A stretch of 64,000 nt of DNA from Clytia hemisphaerica (lineage: Eukaryota; Cnidaria; Hydrozoa; Leptothecata; Clytiidae), in contig CACVBU010000964.1 of assembly GCA_902728285.1 (NCBI GenBank), forward strand, positions 466,242 through 530,241, written 5' to 3'. The number at the start of each line of letters is the position of its first letter. Within the stretch, counting starts at the first letter, position 1. A model generated the notes under the pieces. It was not told the origin of the DNA. It worked only from the letters and a program-made list of their open reading frames with translations, and did not search any database. A program made the position numbers and the translations under genes. Shown piece by piece: positions 21,004 to 33,595 of this stretch.

Positions 21004-22455
21004 TTTATCTGAAATAGCCAAAACAGCTAATACTGCATAATAAAACTGCAAGAGGTTTAACTTTAGATCTAGAGCAGGCAAGACGGAAGCTTTTTAAATT
21101 TGATACTGCAAATGAGGAAATTTAAGCAATTTTACCGACAAAGGAAAATATCGGGGTTTTTTGTGAAAATCTGGTACGGCGGAAGTCATACCTGCAGTTC
21201 AGTCAAGCTTAAGACAAGGTTTCATCATAAAGTGAAAAAAACTTTTGTTTGGCCCAATAGAAAAATCTAAGTTACTTTTTCATCTTTTCTACCAATTTCA
21301 AAGACTTGAATTAATCCACGTTTAGTTATTTCCCAACAAGGAATTATTTTCAGGGTTTCTTTTTGTCCTCCAAAGAACAATGTAACAAATTTTACCGATA
21401 CTTCCAATTTTAAGAACGTACTTTAATAGCATAGATGGACAGAATCACGCGACAAGAGTAAAGAAATCTCACGTATCAGTAAAGAAAATAATCACTCCTT
21501 ATATAAGACCACTTATCGACAACGAGCTCCTAGAATGAACGATTGACGTAAAAGGTATTAGTGCAAACCAGATACTAAAAAGATTCAACCTTAATGGAGC
21601 TTCAAGATTGCACCGATAAGGCGCTAATATATACAAAATGGAGTAGTGGAAAGGTGAAATTTCAAAACTTCCTCATATCTCTCTCCGAGGGAGTAGGGTT
21701 GCCATCTGACGGGTATGCGACGCCTGACTTTCGACCATCAGAGACTTAGCGCAACTAAAAGGGAGAAAAAAGAAGTAAAATTTTGTGAGTTTGACGACCT
21801 TCATCGGGACTAATTTGACTAAATTTCGATCTTTAAAGTGGCAAATACGTCCAGACCCCCATACCTCCTGTTTGAGGTACAACAAAAGACTAGAGTTGAA
21901 TCTCCTGAAAAAATATACATATAGTCTGAGGGTTAGTTACTCTTTATAGGAACCAGAAAATTCTAGCCGAGGTTCATCTTTTCTTTTTTTTGTTATTTTA
22001 GAATACTCCACTTTATTCCTCCATGGATTTATCATAGAGACTCTGGATAAACATCGAATGAAACGGTGGAGAGCGAAGTATTGACTTTCTTATTGTTTCA
22101 GAAAACAATCGATGCTTTGTCCGCAAAAGGACAACTGTCATGGCGGCTCGAAGGACTCTGATTTTGGAAAATGATTAATACTCTTATTTCTAAAAAGTTC
22201 TCTAACTTTTTCTATTCGTACTTTTGCTGGCTAAAAGTTTGAAAATAAATGCTAGAATACCAAACGAATACATTTATGAAATCTGGTGTGATAACAAAAT
22301 CATCAGAGGAGTAAAATCAAACAAAATGCTTATAATGACACAAAATTTTGAATTGGGAATGTCTTTCCAATATTTCTCCGAGAAGAGCTGAAATTGACAT
22401 ATATGTTAGACGTGAGTCTAATAGCTCCACTGTGGTAAAGTCTGAAAATCTTTTG
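21004..22455. other. Intergenic, nothing recognised
   Basis: Only short chance frames on both strands. No repeat structure that I can define. Confidence 0.35.
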
Positions 22456-22490
22456 GTGGCACGTGGTGGCACGTGGTGGCACGGTGGTTT
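22456..22490. repeat. GTGGTGGCAC short tandem repeat
   Basis: Three and a half units of the 10-mer GTGGTGGCAC with a one-base slip in the last unit. Confidence 0.8.
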
Positions 22491-22968
22491 TTCCAAGGTT
22501 GAAGTTTGAATATTCCTGGTGTCAATTTTCAATTTCTTATACATAGTATGTTTTTGCATTATTCTCGCAATATAAAACGTCATAACGACATATCATTAGC
22601 AATTAACTAGCTGAGTTTGAATCTTGGAGAAAAGCTTAAAGTCTCTTTTGGGAATTATTTAAGTGTTCTTTGATGAGGAACTGCAAAAAAATACTACGAA
22701 AAATCATTTAATGGTGGAAGGAGGGTGAACAATAATGTCATTACTGCGGACAAGGCTTGTACATGAGAAATTGGCAAAAATCAGCTAGTTGTTTTTCCAG
22801 TGTCTATGATAATTCCTTGGTCCCGGTAAGGGTCCAAGGGTCGAAAGTCGGGCGGAACTCCCCCCGACCCCCGTCAGCTCGCAACCCTAGTACCCCCCAC
22901 GGGCTTACAGACGACATTATTGATAAAAACTAAACAGCGAGACCACAGTTATACCTCATAAACAACAC

Positions 22969-23183
22969 ATACGTTTTTTATAAGAACAAAATATATAAGA
23001 ACAAAAAGCTTCCATGGTCAAAATATTAAGAACAAGTTAAGAATATTTTAAGGCTTCACGGGTTCTTAGGAAATTGAACATAAATACTAACAAAATGGTG
23101 AAAATAAGAACATTTTAAGAACATTGTAAAACTCAAGAACAATCAAAAGCTTCCAAGATTATGGTTGTTCTTATAAGAAAACA
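22969..23183. mobile_element. MITE, TTCTTATAA family
   Basis: It starts TACGTTTTTTATAAGAACA and ends TGTTCTTATAAGAAAACA. The interior has AAGAACAAGTTAAGAA and AAAATGGTGAAAATAAGAAC as in the other copies. The right end is decayed. Confidence 0.65.
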
Positions 23184-23262
23184 GGTCTGGGTATTGTGGT
23201 TCAGTCCATGAAAACCACTCACCACTTCAAAACAAAGCCATTCCTCTTATTCTGTATAACCA

Positions 23263-23356
23263 CAGCTGGCACACAACGTTTTTCCAATGTTTATCTAACG
23301 TTCGCAACATCCATGTAACGTTAGACGAACGTTGAAACAACGTTATGTGCCAGCTG
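23263..23356. repeat. Small MITE made of AACGTT units (copy 2)
   Basis: Perfect ends CAGCTGGCACACAACGTT and AACGTTATGTGCCAGCTG. The interior again consists of AACGTT-like units at 12-20 bp spacing. It is the sister of 3004-3100. Confidence 0.8.
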
Positions 23357-23775
23357 AAACAGTTTGGAATTGTGGAATCAGTGGCAACAAAAATATCTAA
23401 GACCATAGGTTGATAAAGATATAAAAACCATTTTTGGATGGGTAAAACCAGAGAGATTCTACAAAAGTTTGAAAGGTAAAAGAAAGATGACTGCAAATTT
23501 CTGTCTCTTTATTTTGATTTGTAGCTGATGGAATCTCTTGTTGGTTACTGTAATCTTATCTTATCTGAAAATCTCAATACAGAGAAATGGAGATATTTCC
23601 AAGAGAGCAGGCAGAAATGATTGTCGTTAAGTTGATTAAATTTCTCGATTTTTCGCAAATTTATCCATTTTCGCGGACTTTCAAGCTAATTTTCTTATGA
23701 CATTATACCCATAACAGAACACGCTTTGATGCCAAATGAGTTGTTTATCATATATGTTTAGAGGATGAGACGGAG

Positions 23776-26700
23776 ATGAAGATGTTTTGGGTTCACATCG
23801 TTACTCTTCTGTTATCGGTGGGATCCTCCGAAACTTATATAATCCGACACTCAACAAACTCACTTTCCGAAACAGCGAGAAACTTCATCACTGAGGATGG
23901 GGAGTCTGTCAGCAAGCGGAGCAATACTCATAAATGTCCGTAAGTGAACTAGATACGCACGTTTTTTTCATAAAATGTACTCTATATAGTATATTCATGA
24001 TAAAATCGGCCGAAAACTAAATTTGCAATGTTTATCAAAGTTTATCTCTTTGTCATATAAGTTGTCAGGAGACATCTTTTATGAATATCTTTTACGAAAT
24101 ACAATTCTCAATAACTCTAACGTCATAAAAATTGTAAAGAAAGTTAATCTATATATTAATACGCTTAAACGTGTGTGTTTACAACATTTTGTAAAAAGTT
24201 TTCGAAAATCTAACAAAGCTCTACAAAGCCTCCTCTTCAGGGCGTTGAACCATCATCTTTTTGCACCCTAAGCAGATTTCCTACCACTAGACTAACTTTG
24301 AGACCCCAAGATACTATTTTCTATTCACCAAGTCTTTGGAGCTTGATGGGTTAAAATCAACCATCTTCCCAATTTTTTTTTCTCATTTTAAAGAATTCTT
24401 ATTCTTAAAACTTTCTGTTTACAATAGCGGCTCTCTATCACTTTCAAAACTTTTCAAAACATTTTTATATAATATTTTGTCGCCCGGTTTGAACTTTGGT
24501 CTTTTTGATGAATGTGCATTCTTTTAAACCAATACAATAGCGGCTCTCTATCACTTTCAAAACTCTATCAAAGTCACCCTCGAATGTCCAACCACGATGG
24601 CTAGCCACGATGGCTAAAAAGATCTAAATTATACTTTTGCTAAGCCATTTATTTAATTGTGGTTAAAAATTACAATGCAATGTTATCTTCTTTCTCCTTT
24701 ATTTCTTAAAATCAAAATCAAATCATCAATCGGCGGCTATCTTTCTTCCGTTAGAATTTTTTAGATGTGTAGTGATTCACTGGAATGGGACACGCAGCGT
24801 GCGACGCTGCGCATACGGCTAGTTCTTTTTAATCATAATGACTGTTGTGAAAACAATTATTGTGTTCGTATATATTGTCTTACATTTTGTTAAACACACG
24901 CAATAACCTTCTACTCAGAATCATGTTTGAACTCGATACTTTTTTTTCCGGACACCCTAGGCCTCGTTTTAAAAACCATTACCAAGGAGGCCCCCCCAGC
25001 GGCACCCCTAATCACGCCATCACGCCATCACGCAAAAAAATTTTCTCCATCACGCATCACGAAAATCGCTAAAATTTGTCATCGCGCAAAAAATGGTGAA
25101 AAATAGCCCAAATCACGCATCACGCCTAAAATTTTTTGCCTTATCACGCATCACGCCAAAATCTTGATCACGCCATCACGCGAAAAAAATCTCTAATCAC
25201 GCCATCACGCAAGAAAAAGTCCCAATCACGCCATCACGCAAACCGCTGGGGGGGGGGGGGGGGGGCTCTTCAAGTGACACTTTTATAAATAGTACTTCTA
25301 ATAATATTTCTTACGAACTCCTCTGTGAATCGATTACCATAGCAATATTTTGAAAACGATGCAAGCGTTGCTCGTGACGTAATTTATGAAATTTTATTTT
25401 TACGTAGTACGCCAAATGACGTGACCAGTTTAGACGACGTACGAACTGCAATGGATGCGTCAGATTATGCTTACTGGGATGATATAAGTGTAGGAAATAC
25501 GATACAACAAACTGGCTTCAAGATAACCCACGTTGAAGGAAATGATGAAACGACATTTCTGGCGTTTGTAGCTGAATCTGATCAAGCAACACTTGTGGCG
25601 TTCAGGGGTAGCAATGAGTAAGTAAAACTGTTCAGAACAGAGGCCTTTGCTACCGTTAACAATCAAAAGTTCGCTCAACTCAAAAGCGCCAAAATGACAA
25701 AAATTCGGGTAGTGCTTCGGTGCAGCCACTTTGAAAAAAGACAAAACCAAGCTGGTACTTTATCCGCGAAAGACTTCTTACAGAGTCGTTTTTTATACGG
25801 CCAACATGGCTCGTCTGTCAAATTTTCATTTACAGCAGAGAAACGTTTTCATTTGATTGTTGAGGGAACTTTTAGATTATAATAGCGAGGTTAAGCAAAT
25901 GTTTATTTAGATCGTTCAATGCGATACCGTAGGCCTGTACATAAGATTTCACTTGCATGGTTTGTTTTAGCAAGTTATGTACAGACCTACGGTATCGAAC
26001 TTTACGGTAAAAAAACCCGTAGTAAACCCGTGCTAAACCCGTGCTTAACCTCGCTAATAACAGGTACGGCTACATTTTTAAAGATCGATATGCGGAGAAG
26101 TTATCCTGGTTAAATAAATTTTAGGTTGCCATAATGTAATGTAAAGGGTAAAAAAGTTAAAAATTCATTAAATCCTAGGCTGTACGCATCCCCTCTGATA
26201 TGTTTTGATATATGCACGGGATGCATATCGTGTGGCTTCTACACTGCATTTTAAAATCTGAAACCTTTTTGAAACACGACAAAATCTGCTGTTTTCGGTA
26301 AAAAATTCGTGGTTTTTCTGGTTTTGATTAGGCTGCACCAAAACAATTTGTCGTGCTTAAAATAATTGAAGTTAGATTAAAATTGAAATTCTCTGTTCAC
26401 AATCATAGATGCTCAATTCCCAAAATAATTGAAATACTAAGTCATAGAATTTCACCTAAAATTATGAAGTACAAATGAAGTATAAGCCCGAAGGGCTAGA
26501 AGTCAAACTTTTTGGTAGGATTTGAAGCCAACAAATCTTACCAAAGTTGCGGGGCCTTGCGCGACCCACCTGGTTTTAACACAAATGACAGATTGAAACT
26601 AAAATTACCGCTTAATTTCGAAAAAATATCACTCGAAAACAAAGGAATTGCTAGATTCAATCCGTCATAAAAAATACAGCGTATATTTTAAGGCTTCACT

Positions 26701-29700
26701 TTTTCTTGCCTAAGAAAGGTTAAAGATTCTCCTCTAGCCCTTCGGGCTTTAAACTCAATGGATTTTACTCTATATAAAAATATGTCTGCTTTTTTTTTGG
26801 GACAAACTGTATGTTTTGTATGTATTTGACTTTTAGCTTTCAGCAGCTTTCAGATCAATTGGAAACTCAATTCGAAAACAAAGGCCTTGAAGAAGTAAAC
26901 TTTCTCGATCGAAGCGTTAAAGTCAATGAATATTTCTTACAAGGTAAACCCAATCAAAACTCTTATAAAAGGATACCACTGCATCATGACCAAACTCACG
27001 ACAGTAAAGCTAAGGCTACCTTAGGGTGTACAAACTTTCGAGATTTTAGTTAATAACAGCATGATAATAGTTAATAATAATAAAAATATTGTTTTTGAAA
27101 ATTTTTGAACGGCCTATTCACAAAAAATTCTTAACAAGATAGAAATTTTGTAAAACCTTTTAACTTTAACATAAATAAAATGGGCTCTTCTAGAAAATGT
27201 TCGGATATAGGGGGTGGAAGATATAGTGTCCAGGGGTAGTGAAAAATCTACAAAATTTGCTTTGTCCAGGGGGTAAACTTGCTCTATTTAGGGGTTATTA
27301 TATTCTGTTTAAGGTTAATTTTAGTTATCAAGGGGGTCAACTGATATCCAGGGGGTAAATTTCAAGAAAATGTTATATCCTCCACTCTCCATAATCAATT
27401 TTTTTCTGGAAAAGTCCAAAGTAAGATTTGTGCAATTTTTTGGCCTGCTAAAACCTCATTAGTCAAATGACAAAAGTTCCAATATAAATCAAAAAGTATG
27501 TCTCTCTGATCTGATACATCATGCGAAGATTTTCATTTCTTGATTCGCTAAAGTTTATGCTCGCGAAAATTATTTTTTCCTTGAATAAGCAAAAGTTTAT
27601 GTCATAAATTCCGCGATTTTTTGGCCCCGGGACATTTTTTGCTCCCGAAAGTTGATCTGACAGGTTGTTCAGGTGACTTCAACGTAACGGATCCGATCAA
27701 TAGAAAACAAAATTAAACCGATATTCTCGGTCTTGGTTTTCTAGTCATTTTTTGACATGAAATTTTTCTAGTATAATTTTCCCAGAGAGATAAGTAATAG
27801 CTATCAATATTTTTCGGGTTCAAAGTTTTCATCAGATTTTCCGAGCCTCTACATGAAATTCTTTTTGCAAGTTTTCCTTGAGAAATACATGTAATAGACA
27901 ATTTCCCTTTAGGAATACATGTAATGATTTTTGTAAATTTTCCTTAAGAAATACATGAAATTCTTTACATGACAATCTTTTCGCAAATTTTCCTTAAGAA
28001 ATACATAAAATTCTTTACATGACAATCTTTTCGCAAATTTTCCTTGAGAAATACATGAAAATCTACTTTAGGTACCCGAGAGCTTGTCGCAGGTATCCGA
28101 CCGAGTATAACAAACAATGGGCGGAGATATATTATTACAGGTCATTCACTGGGCGGGGCGATGGCGTCAATATTTTCTATCATGATGGTTGACGAAGGGA
28201 AGGTGAGGTCACACTTTATGTCGAAAAATCAAAACCCAAAGGTTCTTCTCGTATGTCGTCCTGATAGAGAAAAGTTCTAGACTCTTTGCTCTCGAAATAA
28301 TTAAATCGCCGACCAAAAAGGACAAAAATAGGACCAATCACGAATAAGTTTTAAATCACGTCTTTACGTATGAAAAAAAACCAATTACTACATCTCGCCA
28401 GGGGGGCTTCCACCACAATAATAAAAAATTTAATTTACGATTTCAATTGGTGTTTCTAAAAAACTAGGACAAACTAATTTTCGTCTTTCAGAAATTATGG
28501 GCCGACAACCCAAAGACTGTGTTGATTACATTTGGAGAGCCGAGGGTTGGAGATGAGGCGTTCGCTAACCTGCATGATGAAGTCATACCAACGTACAGGA
28601 AATTACGAGTAGTCAATGATAGAGATATTGTACCGCATATTCCTCTACCACCCGATTACGCCCATCATTCAAGGTAATCATTACACAACGCTTTCTCCAG
28701 AAACACCCCGGTTTTTGACAGTCAGTACAGACAAATTCTAAATAATTTTTATCTAGCAAATCTAATACTATTATTACAAACAGGGATGTTTCGAAAGCAT
28801 TTTGATCGAATTTTTTTCGAAAAACACACCCTGATGTACCACTAATCGGTGTGGGTCAAAACATTCATAAATGGAAAATTACATATCATAAATTGACCCA
28901 TATATGGAGTAATGCTTATGTTAGAGTAGCACTTTTCTAAAGCTTCGATCAAAGATATGGGGGTATAAATAAAATAAAAATTCACTCTGTCATACTAAAA
29001 AGGGTTTTACTTGAAAAAAAGCGAAAATTAAAAGTCAAAGGTCCTCGAAGGTCACGAATAAACATCCCCTGTTTATATTAGGGACCCCCCGTTTATGTTT
29101 TGCTGACAATATTTGCTACTATCAAAAGCTTGATCGGTCTAAATAGGCAGGTTTTAGTATACAATTTCCTTATTTTGGGGGTGCAATATCCCACCCCCGA
29201 TAATTAGGCACCTGTAAGTATATTACAGATAATATATGAACATATATGAACATACAAAGCTGACAAAAAAGTTTTTATTATCTTACAGGGAAATATTTTT
29301 GTACGGAGTTTGGGTTTGGGAAGGCTGGACATTGAAATGGACTGAAAATCTGCGCGTTTGTGAGGCTGGAGAAGACGACGAATGTAGTAGCAAGAATTAT
29401 AATTCCTTTGCTAGTTCTATCGTATCTGCCTTCAGTGGTAAAATGGTGAGTGATCACATGCAGGGGGAATATAAACATAGCCTCACATCATCAAGAAATC
29501 ACCGTTTTGAAATGAGTAACGGTGATGATTGCAGTTCCTTCGAAGATTGTTTGATTAAATCTTGTGAAAATGATTCACAACAAAATCATAAAAGATCTAC
29601 CAATTCGAATAAAAATGAAAAGAAGCTTGTTAAAGTATTGTTTAACTTGGAAAAACCTAAGGATTCCAAGTCTCGCCAGGAAAATCGAACATCAAAGACC

Positions 29701-29748
29701 AAAAGATACAAACCAAACAAATTGGAAGATATGGAAAGGAATATTTAA
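23776..29748 (+). CDS. Secreted class 3 lipase, six exons
   Basis: A complete gene in the Lipase_3 (alpha/beta hydrolase) family, which cleaves acylglycerol ester bonds. Exons: 23776-23939, 25408-25617, 26837-26943, 28072-28202, 28492-28673, 29289-29748. All introns are GT-AG, all phases agree, and the sum is 1254 nt (417 aa). Exon 1 gives a signal peptide (MKMFWVHIVTLLLSVGSS). Exon 2 contains LVAFRG, the family's first core motif. Exon 4 has the nucleophile elbow ITGHSLGGA with Ser186. Exon 5 has TFGEPRVGD and VVNDRDIVPH with Asp249. Exon 6 has VSDHM with His321, completing the triad. The usual lid-region motif is weak (VNEYF where VHxGF is common). After the catalytic His the protein continues for about 95 residues in a Ser/Lys/Asn-rich tail not typical of the family. 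It probably acts outside the cell, in digestion or the gut lumen. Introns 1-3 are filled with repeat elements. Very confident for the family, less so for the tail. Confidence 0.93.
24241..24301 (-). repeat. tRNA-like Pol III promoter (possible SINE head)
   Basis: On the minus strand TAGTCTAGTGG (24294-24284) fits the A-box consensus and GGTTCAACGCC (24251-24241) fits the B-box consensus, in tRNA spacing. The acceptor and T stems do not pair, so it is not a functional tRNA. It is more likely a degenerate tRNA-derived SINE within lipase intron 1. Confidence 0.35.
24991..25265. mobile_element. G-tract MITE with ATCACGC arrays
   Basis: Ends CCCCCCCAGCGG and CCGCTGGGGGGG (the latter running into about 20 G). 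The 275-bp interior is almost wholly direct ATCACGC and GCCATCACGC units separated by 15-30 bp A-rich spacers. It sits in lipase intron 1. Relative of 52759-54150. The long G run may be mis-sized in the assembly. Confidence 0.75.
25881..26058. mobile_element. Palindromic MITE in lipase intron 2
   Basis: Ends AATAGCGAGGTTAAGCA and TGCTTAACCTCGCTAAT, plus an inner inverted pair CGATACCGTAGGCCTGTACAT / ATGTACAGACCTACGGTATCG-type around a 30-bp loop. Confidence 0.75.
26484..26751. mobile_element. AAGCCCGAAGGGCTAGA palindrome in lipase intron 2
   Basis: Left end AAGCCCGAAGGGCTAGA, right end TCTAGCCCTTCGGGCTTTA, and about 235 bp between. It shares the CCCTTCGGGCTTTA end with the dispersed repeats at 3716 and 9688, so all three are one family. 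Confidence 0.65.
27862..28060. repeat. 64-bp tandem repeat in lipase intron 3
   Basis: About three units of AAATTTTCCTTAAGAAATACAT followed by GAAATTCTTTACATGACAATC-type sequence, ending just before the exon 4 acceptor at 28071. The last two units are nearly identical. Confidence 0.7.
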
Positions 29749-30107
29749 TGTATATGTGGAATCCCCTGCTTTTCCCACCTATATAAAAATACTTTTCTCT
29801 ACCAGTCGCAACCATTAAATCAAGTTATTTTTTTCATTTTGTATTAGCAACAAGTTCTATATCTTTTAAATCCCTCAAAACAAAGTCCTCCTAATTTTCT
29901 TTTGAGGCTTATTTTTTGTTAAATAGACTATAATTTTTCTTTAATTTGTTAGTCGAGCTATTATTTCATTAATTATAAAGGAAGAACTTTTTTACAGAAA
30001 GAAAATTGTGATTTACCTGTACCAAATTAAGTTCAGAGGCCAAAACTATTTTTTTTCGCCATCTGCAAAATCAAAATCCTTCCTATTTTAACTTATTCCG
30101 TACATTA
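29749..30107. other. 3' flank of the lipase gene
   Basis: AT-rich with no further exon. No clean AATAAA close to the stop. Confidence 0.35.
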
Positions 30108-32043
30108 CTCTTAGGTTCCAGATAAAGGGGGGGGGGGGGTTGGAAAATTTTCGACATTTTAATAAACGGGGCGGACCTAATTGCCGGGGGGGGTTGGAAA
30201 TTGTACTTCGGAAAACCCAAAAATAAGGTAAATATAGGCTAAAATCCGGCTATTTAGAGCAAAATAAGCGGATGAGCTGGAGTTTTTACAACGTCGGCCA
30301 TGCTTTTTGATGTGTATTTCACAGAACGCAAACACAGAATAAGTTGAGATATTTAATCTCAATATTCTATCTGAAAAAAAAGAAATTCAGCAACCGAATT
30401 GAAATATATCAAATTTCTATCAGAAAAATTTTTTTACACTAACCCAAAGGCCCGAGATCCCGAGGTCCCGAATTATAATATATCAAAATTCTATCAGAAA
30501 AAAAATTTACATCCACCTAATGTCCCGAGGTCCCGAAGTCCCGAAATATCAAACTTATGAAAAAAAAATTACACCAACTAAAAGTCCCGAGGTCCCGAAA
30601 GCCCCGAATTGAAATAATATATCAAAATTCTACCAGAAAAAAAAAATTACACCAACCTAAATTCTCGAAGTCCCGAATGGAAATTTACCAAAGTATAGTC
30701 TGAAAAAAAGTTACCCCAATCAAAAATCCCAAGGTCCCGAAGTCCCGATGGAAATATGAAAACTCAAGTAGAAAGAGGAGCGGGGGAAATGACTGATTGA
30801 TTAAATTTGATTGGGCAGGAGTGAGGTTGATGAAATAGACAAGGGTGTAATTTCCACACAAAGTTGGGGAAAGTCGAGTGGAAAGAGGGGAGGATTTAGT
30901 GAATTTCACATAAAGAAAGATTGGAAATCTATCAAAAGGGGTGGGGTGAAAGAGAGGCAGAGAAAATAAATGATAAATTGAATACAGTGAGACAGGGGTG
31001 AGATTAATGAAATGGAAAAGGATAAAATTTTCACACAAGGAAGGAAAACGGGTGGGGTGGATCTAAAGTTGAAAAAGGGCCGAAGAATAAGAATGACAGA
31101 TTAGACATTATGAGACAGGAAATCGGATTGTTGAATTAGACAAGGGTGGTTTATTCACAAAGGTGAAAACGTGTGGGATGAAACTCAAGCAAAAAGAGGG
31201 ACTTTGATGAATGATTGATGAAACACGAGATAAGGGTGAGATGACGCGTAAAGAGGGGACAGAGATATACATTAAGACAGAGGTGAGATAGATGCAAAGG
31301 GAGGGTGAGAAAGGGGTGAGATGGATGTAAAGGGAGGTGGCAGAGATATTATGAAAAGAGTAGGGTAAAAATCAATTAAGACGAGACATGTGTGGAAACT
31401 TTCTCTCTCAGAAATTTGATGTATTTCAATTCGGGACTTTGGGACCTCGGGACTTTAGGTTTTTGTAATTTTTTTTCTCAGAAATTTGATTTATTGAAAT
31501 TCGGGACTTCGGGACTTCGGGACCTCGGGACTTTAGGTTAGTGTAATTTTTTTTGATAGAATTTACATACTTCAATTCGGGACTTCGGGACTTCGGGACC
31601 TCGGGGCTTTTGGTTGGTGTAATTTTTTTTTCTCAGAAATTTGATATATTTCAATTCGGGACTTTGGGACCTCGGGACTTAAGGTTGGTGTAGTTTTTTT
31701 TCTCTGAATTTGATTTATTGAAATTCGGGACTTCGGAACTTTAGGTTGGTGTAATTTTCTTTTTTCAGAAAGTTAATGTATTTCAATTCGGGACTTCGGG
31801 ACTTAGGTATAGTGTGATTTTTTTAAACAGATTCTCGATATTTTGCTATTCGGGACTTCGGGACTTTGGGTTGGTGTAATATTTTTTTCAGAGAGTTGAT
31901 GTATTCCAATTCGGGACTTCGGGACTTGAGTATGGTGTAATTTTGTTTTTGATAGAATTTCGATATATTCAGTATTTCAATAACTGTAAATTTTCGAAAA
32001 ACTAACAAGCGGGGGAGGGGGCCGTTTATTTGGAACCTAAGAG
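30108..32043. mobile_element. 1.94-kb TIR element with GGGACCTCGGGACTT arrays
   Basis: It is flanked by TA on both sides (30106-30107 and 32044-32045). Terminal repeats are CTCTTAGGTTCCAGATAAA and TTTATTTGGAACCTAAGAG, each next to a G tract (30126-30140; about 32010-32020). The left part (30440-30750) has about five units of GTCCCGAGGTCCCGAA in AT-rich frames of about 75 bp. The right part (31425-31930) has about seven units in inverse orientation (TTCGGGACCTCGGGACTT, then GGTTGGTGTAATTTTTTT). The middle is purine-rich (GAAAGAGGGG, GGGTGAGAT) with no convincing coding region. It is a non-autonomous DNA element by structure. Confidence 0.85.
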
Positions 32044-32749
32044 TATCCGAATTCTTTCTATTTAAGACCAGTTAAGACCTTAAAGCAATTGTTTTGCTTA
32101 TCTAATAACGATTGTATTATATTCCCGCCAATTTTATCTTTATCAGTCTTGCAAGTTTAAATCCTCTGAAAAAAATTTTTTCGGCCATCCACTAAATTAA
32201 ATTCCCGCAAATTTTTTTCCTTCAAGGTAAAAAGTTGGAAAGTCGTAAATTTATTTAACTTCAATTTAATTGGCCCAGCGCTAGCGATCCTTCATAGCGT
32301 CATCCTTCCTTCCGCTGTCTGTCCGTCCGTTTTGGTAGAAACGGCGCTTAAAACCAGTAACACACTTTTTAATTTTGCCGTCTGGAGAGGGAAAAGCTTG
32401 CTAAAGTCGGATACTGGCTATAAAAGATATATTTTCTGATTCCGCGCTCCTTCAAAACAATTTTCAAAACAAAACAAGATGGCGGTCGAAGCGAGGAGGT
32501 TGATTCATACTTTTTTGAACATTTTCTTTGCTTTAGTGGTCAAGAGACTTTCAAACCAAAGAAATTTTGTAATGATTTTTCTTTATAAACCTTTTTCAAC
32601 ATTCTGTCATATCTTATAGTCTTTGCTCAAGTTTTAATAAAGTTTTATGAGTGAAAATTCTACCTAAAAACCACCTTCATTTTTTAGCTTCTTGTTTTCA
32701 AAAAGATTTTATTTTTAGGAAATAATGGCTTCCGATATAGAAATAAATA
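32044..32749. other. Repeat-derived, no gene
   Basis: It contains the simple repeat CTGTCTGTCCGTCCG near 32320 and general repeat-like text (GGCCCAGCGCTAGCGATCC). No exon supported. Confidence 0.35.
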
Positions 32750-33290
32750 AACTGAAATGCAGCTGATGTGTAAAATTGAATAAGATTGGAACTTTTTCCA
32801 TGATGTTACGCGTGAAAATGGTTATTTCTGGTTCTGTCTCGTTTGACGATTGGTGGCTTGATTTTTCAAACTCGACACAGAATTATTTCAAGTAAGCTGA
32901 TTATGGAATTAAGTTATTGGAGACTAAAATGCAGCTCAATGTGTAAATTTGAACAAGATTGGGACTTTTTTCATGATTCTACGTATATTAAATAAAATGG
33001 TCTTTTCAAAAAAAATGGTCTCGACTGCGGTCGAGCAATGACGATGATGATGAAATAAAATGGCCATTTCTGTTCTGGATCTGTCACATTAAACGATCGG
33101 TGGCTTGATTTTTCAAACTCGACTCACATAATTATTTATTGTTTAAACTGATTCTGGAATTTGTTAATGGACACGAAAATGCAGCTCATGGGTAAATTTG
33201 AACTATATTGAAACATTTTTCATGGTTGCAACGCATTAACAGTGAAAATGATCATTTCTGGATCTGTCACATTAAACTGTTAACTCACAT
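32750..33290. repeat. Three diverged tandem copies, 170-250 bp
   Basis: Units begin near 32753, 32926 and 33173 with AAAATGCAGCTCA-type text and share TTTTCATGATTCTACG, GGTGGCTTGATTTTTCAAAC and CTGGATCTGTCACATTAAAC. The second unit has about 75 bp of extra sequence (ACGATGATGATG). Confidence 0.65.
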
Positions 33291-33595
33291 TAACCACATG
33301 AATTTTATTGGCCTGGATATGCAGACTGTAAACTATTTCACCGTCTAGTTTTTTAAAGATTATTTTTCTGGTTTACAGTCTGGTCCAACTAACATGCCTG
33401 CATGGATATTTCTCCCTGCATATGTGAGTGCACCTAATTGGTTAAAAAGCGCCCACTCACTATATATTTGCGGGTATTTTTTATATTTTTCTATGGGCGC
33501 GCATAATTTATGGAAATTTTCCACCTAGGACATTTTTATTCCAACCCCCCGTCGCTTATTAAGTTTTGAGATTTTTTCCAACCTCCCCCCCCGCT

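Noticed and set aside
22456..22490. Tandem repeats considered as a CRISPR-like array
   Set aside because: The units are contiguous, without unique spacers, and the genome is eukaryotic. The same applies to the ATCACGC and GGGACCTCGGGACTT arrays.
24241..24301. Functional tRNA gene on the minus strand
   Set aside because: A- and B-boxes fit, but the acceptor and T stems do not pair and no sensible anticodon arm forms.
29445..29450. GTGAGT taken as the end of lipase exon 6
   Set aside because: Splicing here would remove the VSDHM motif with the catalytic His. The open frame continues through it, so I kept the exon unspliced and noted the donor as an alternative.
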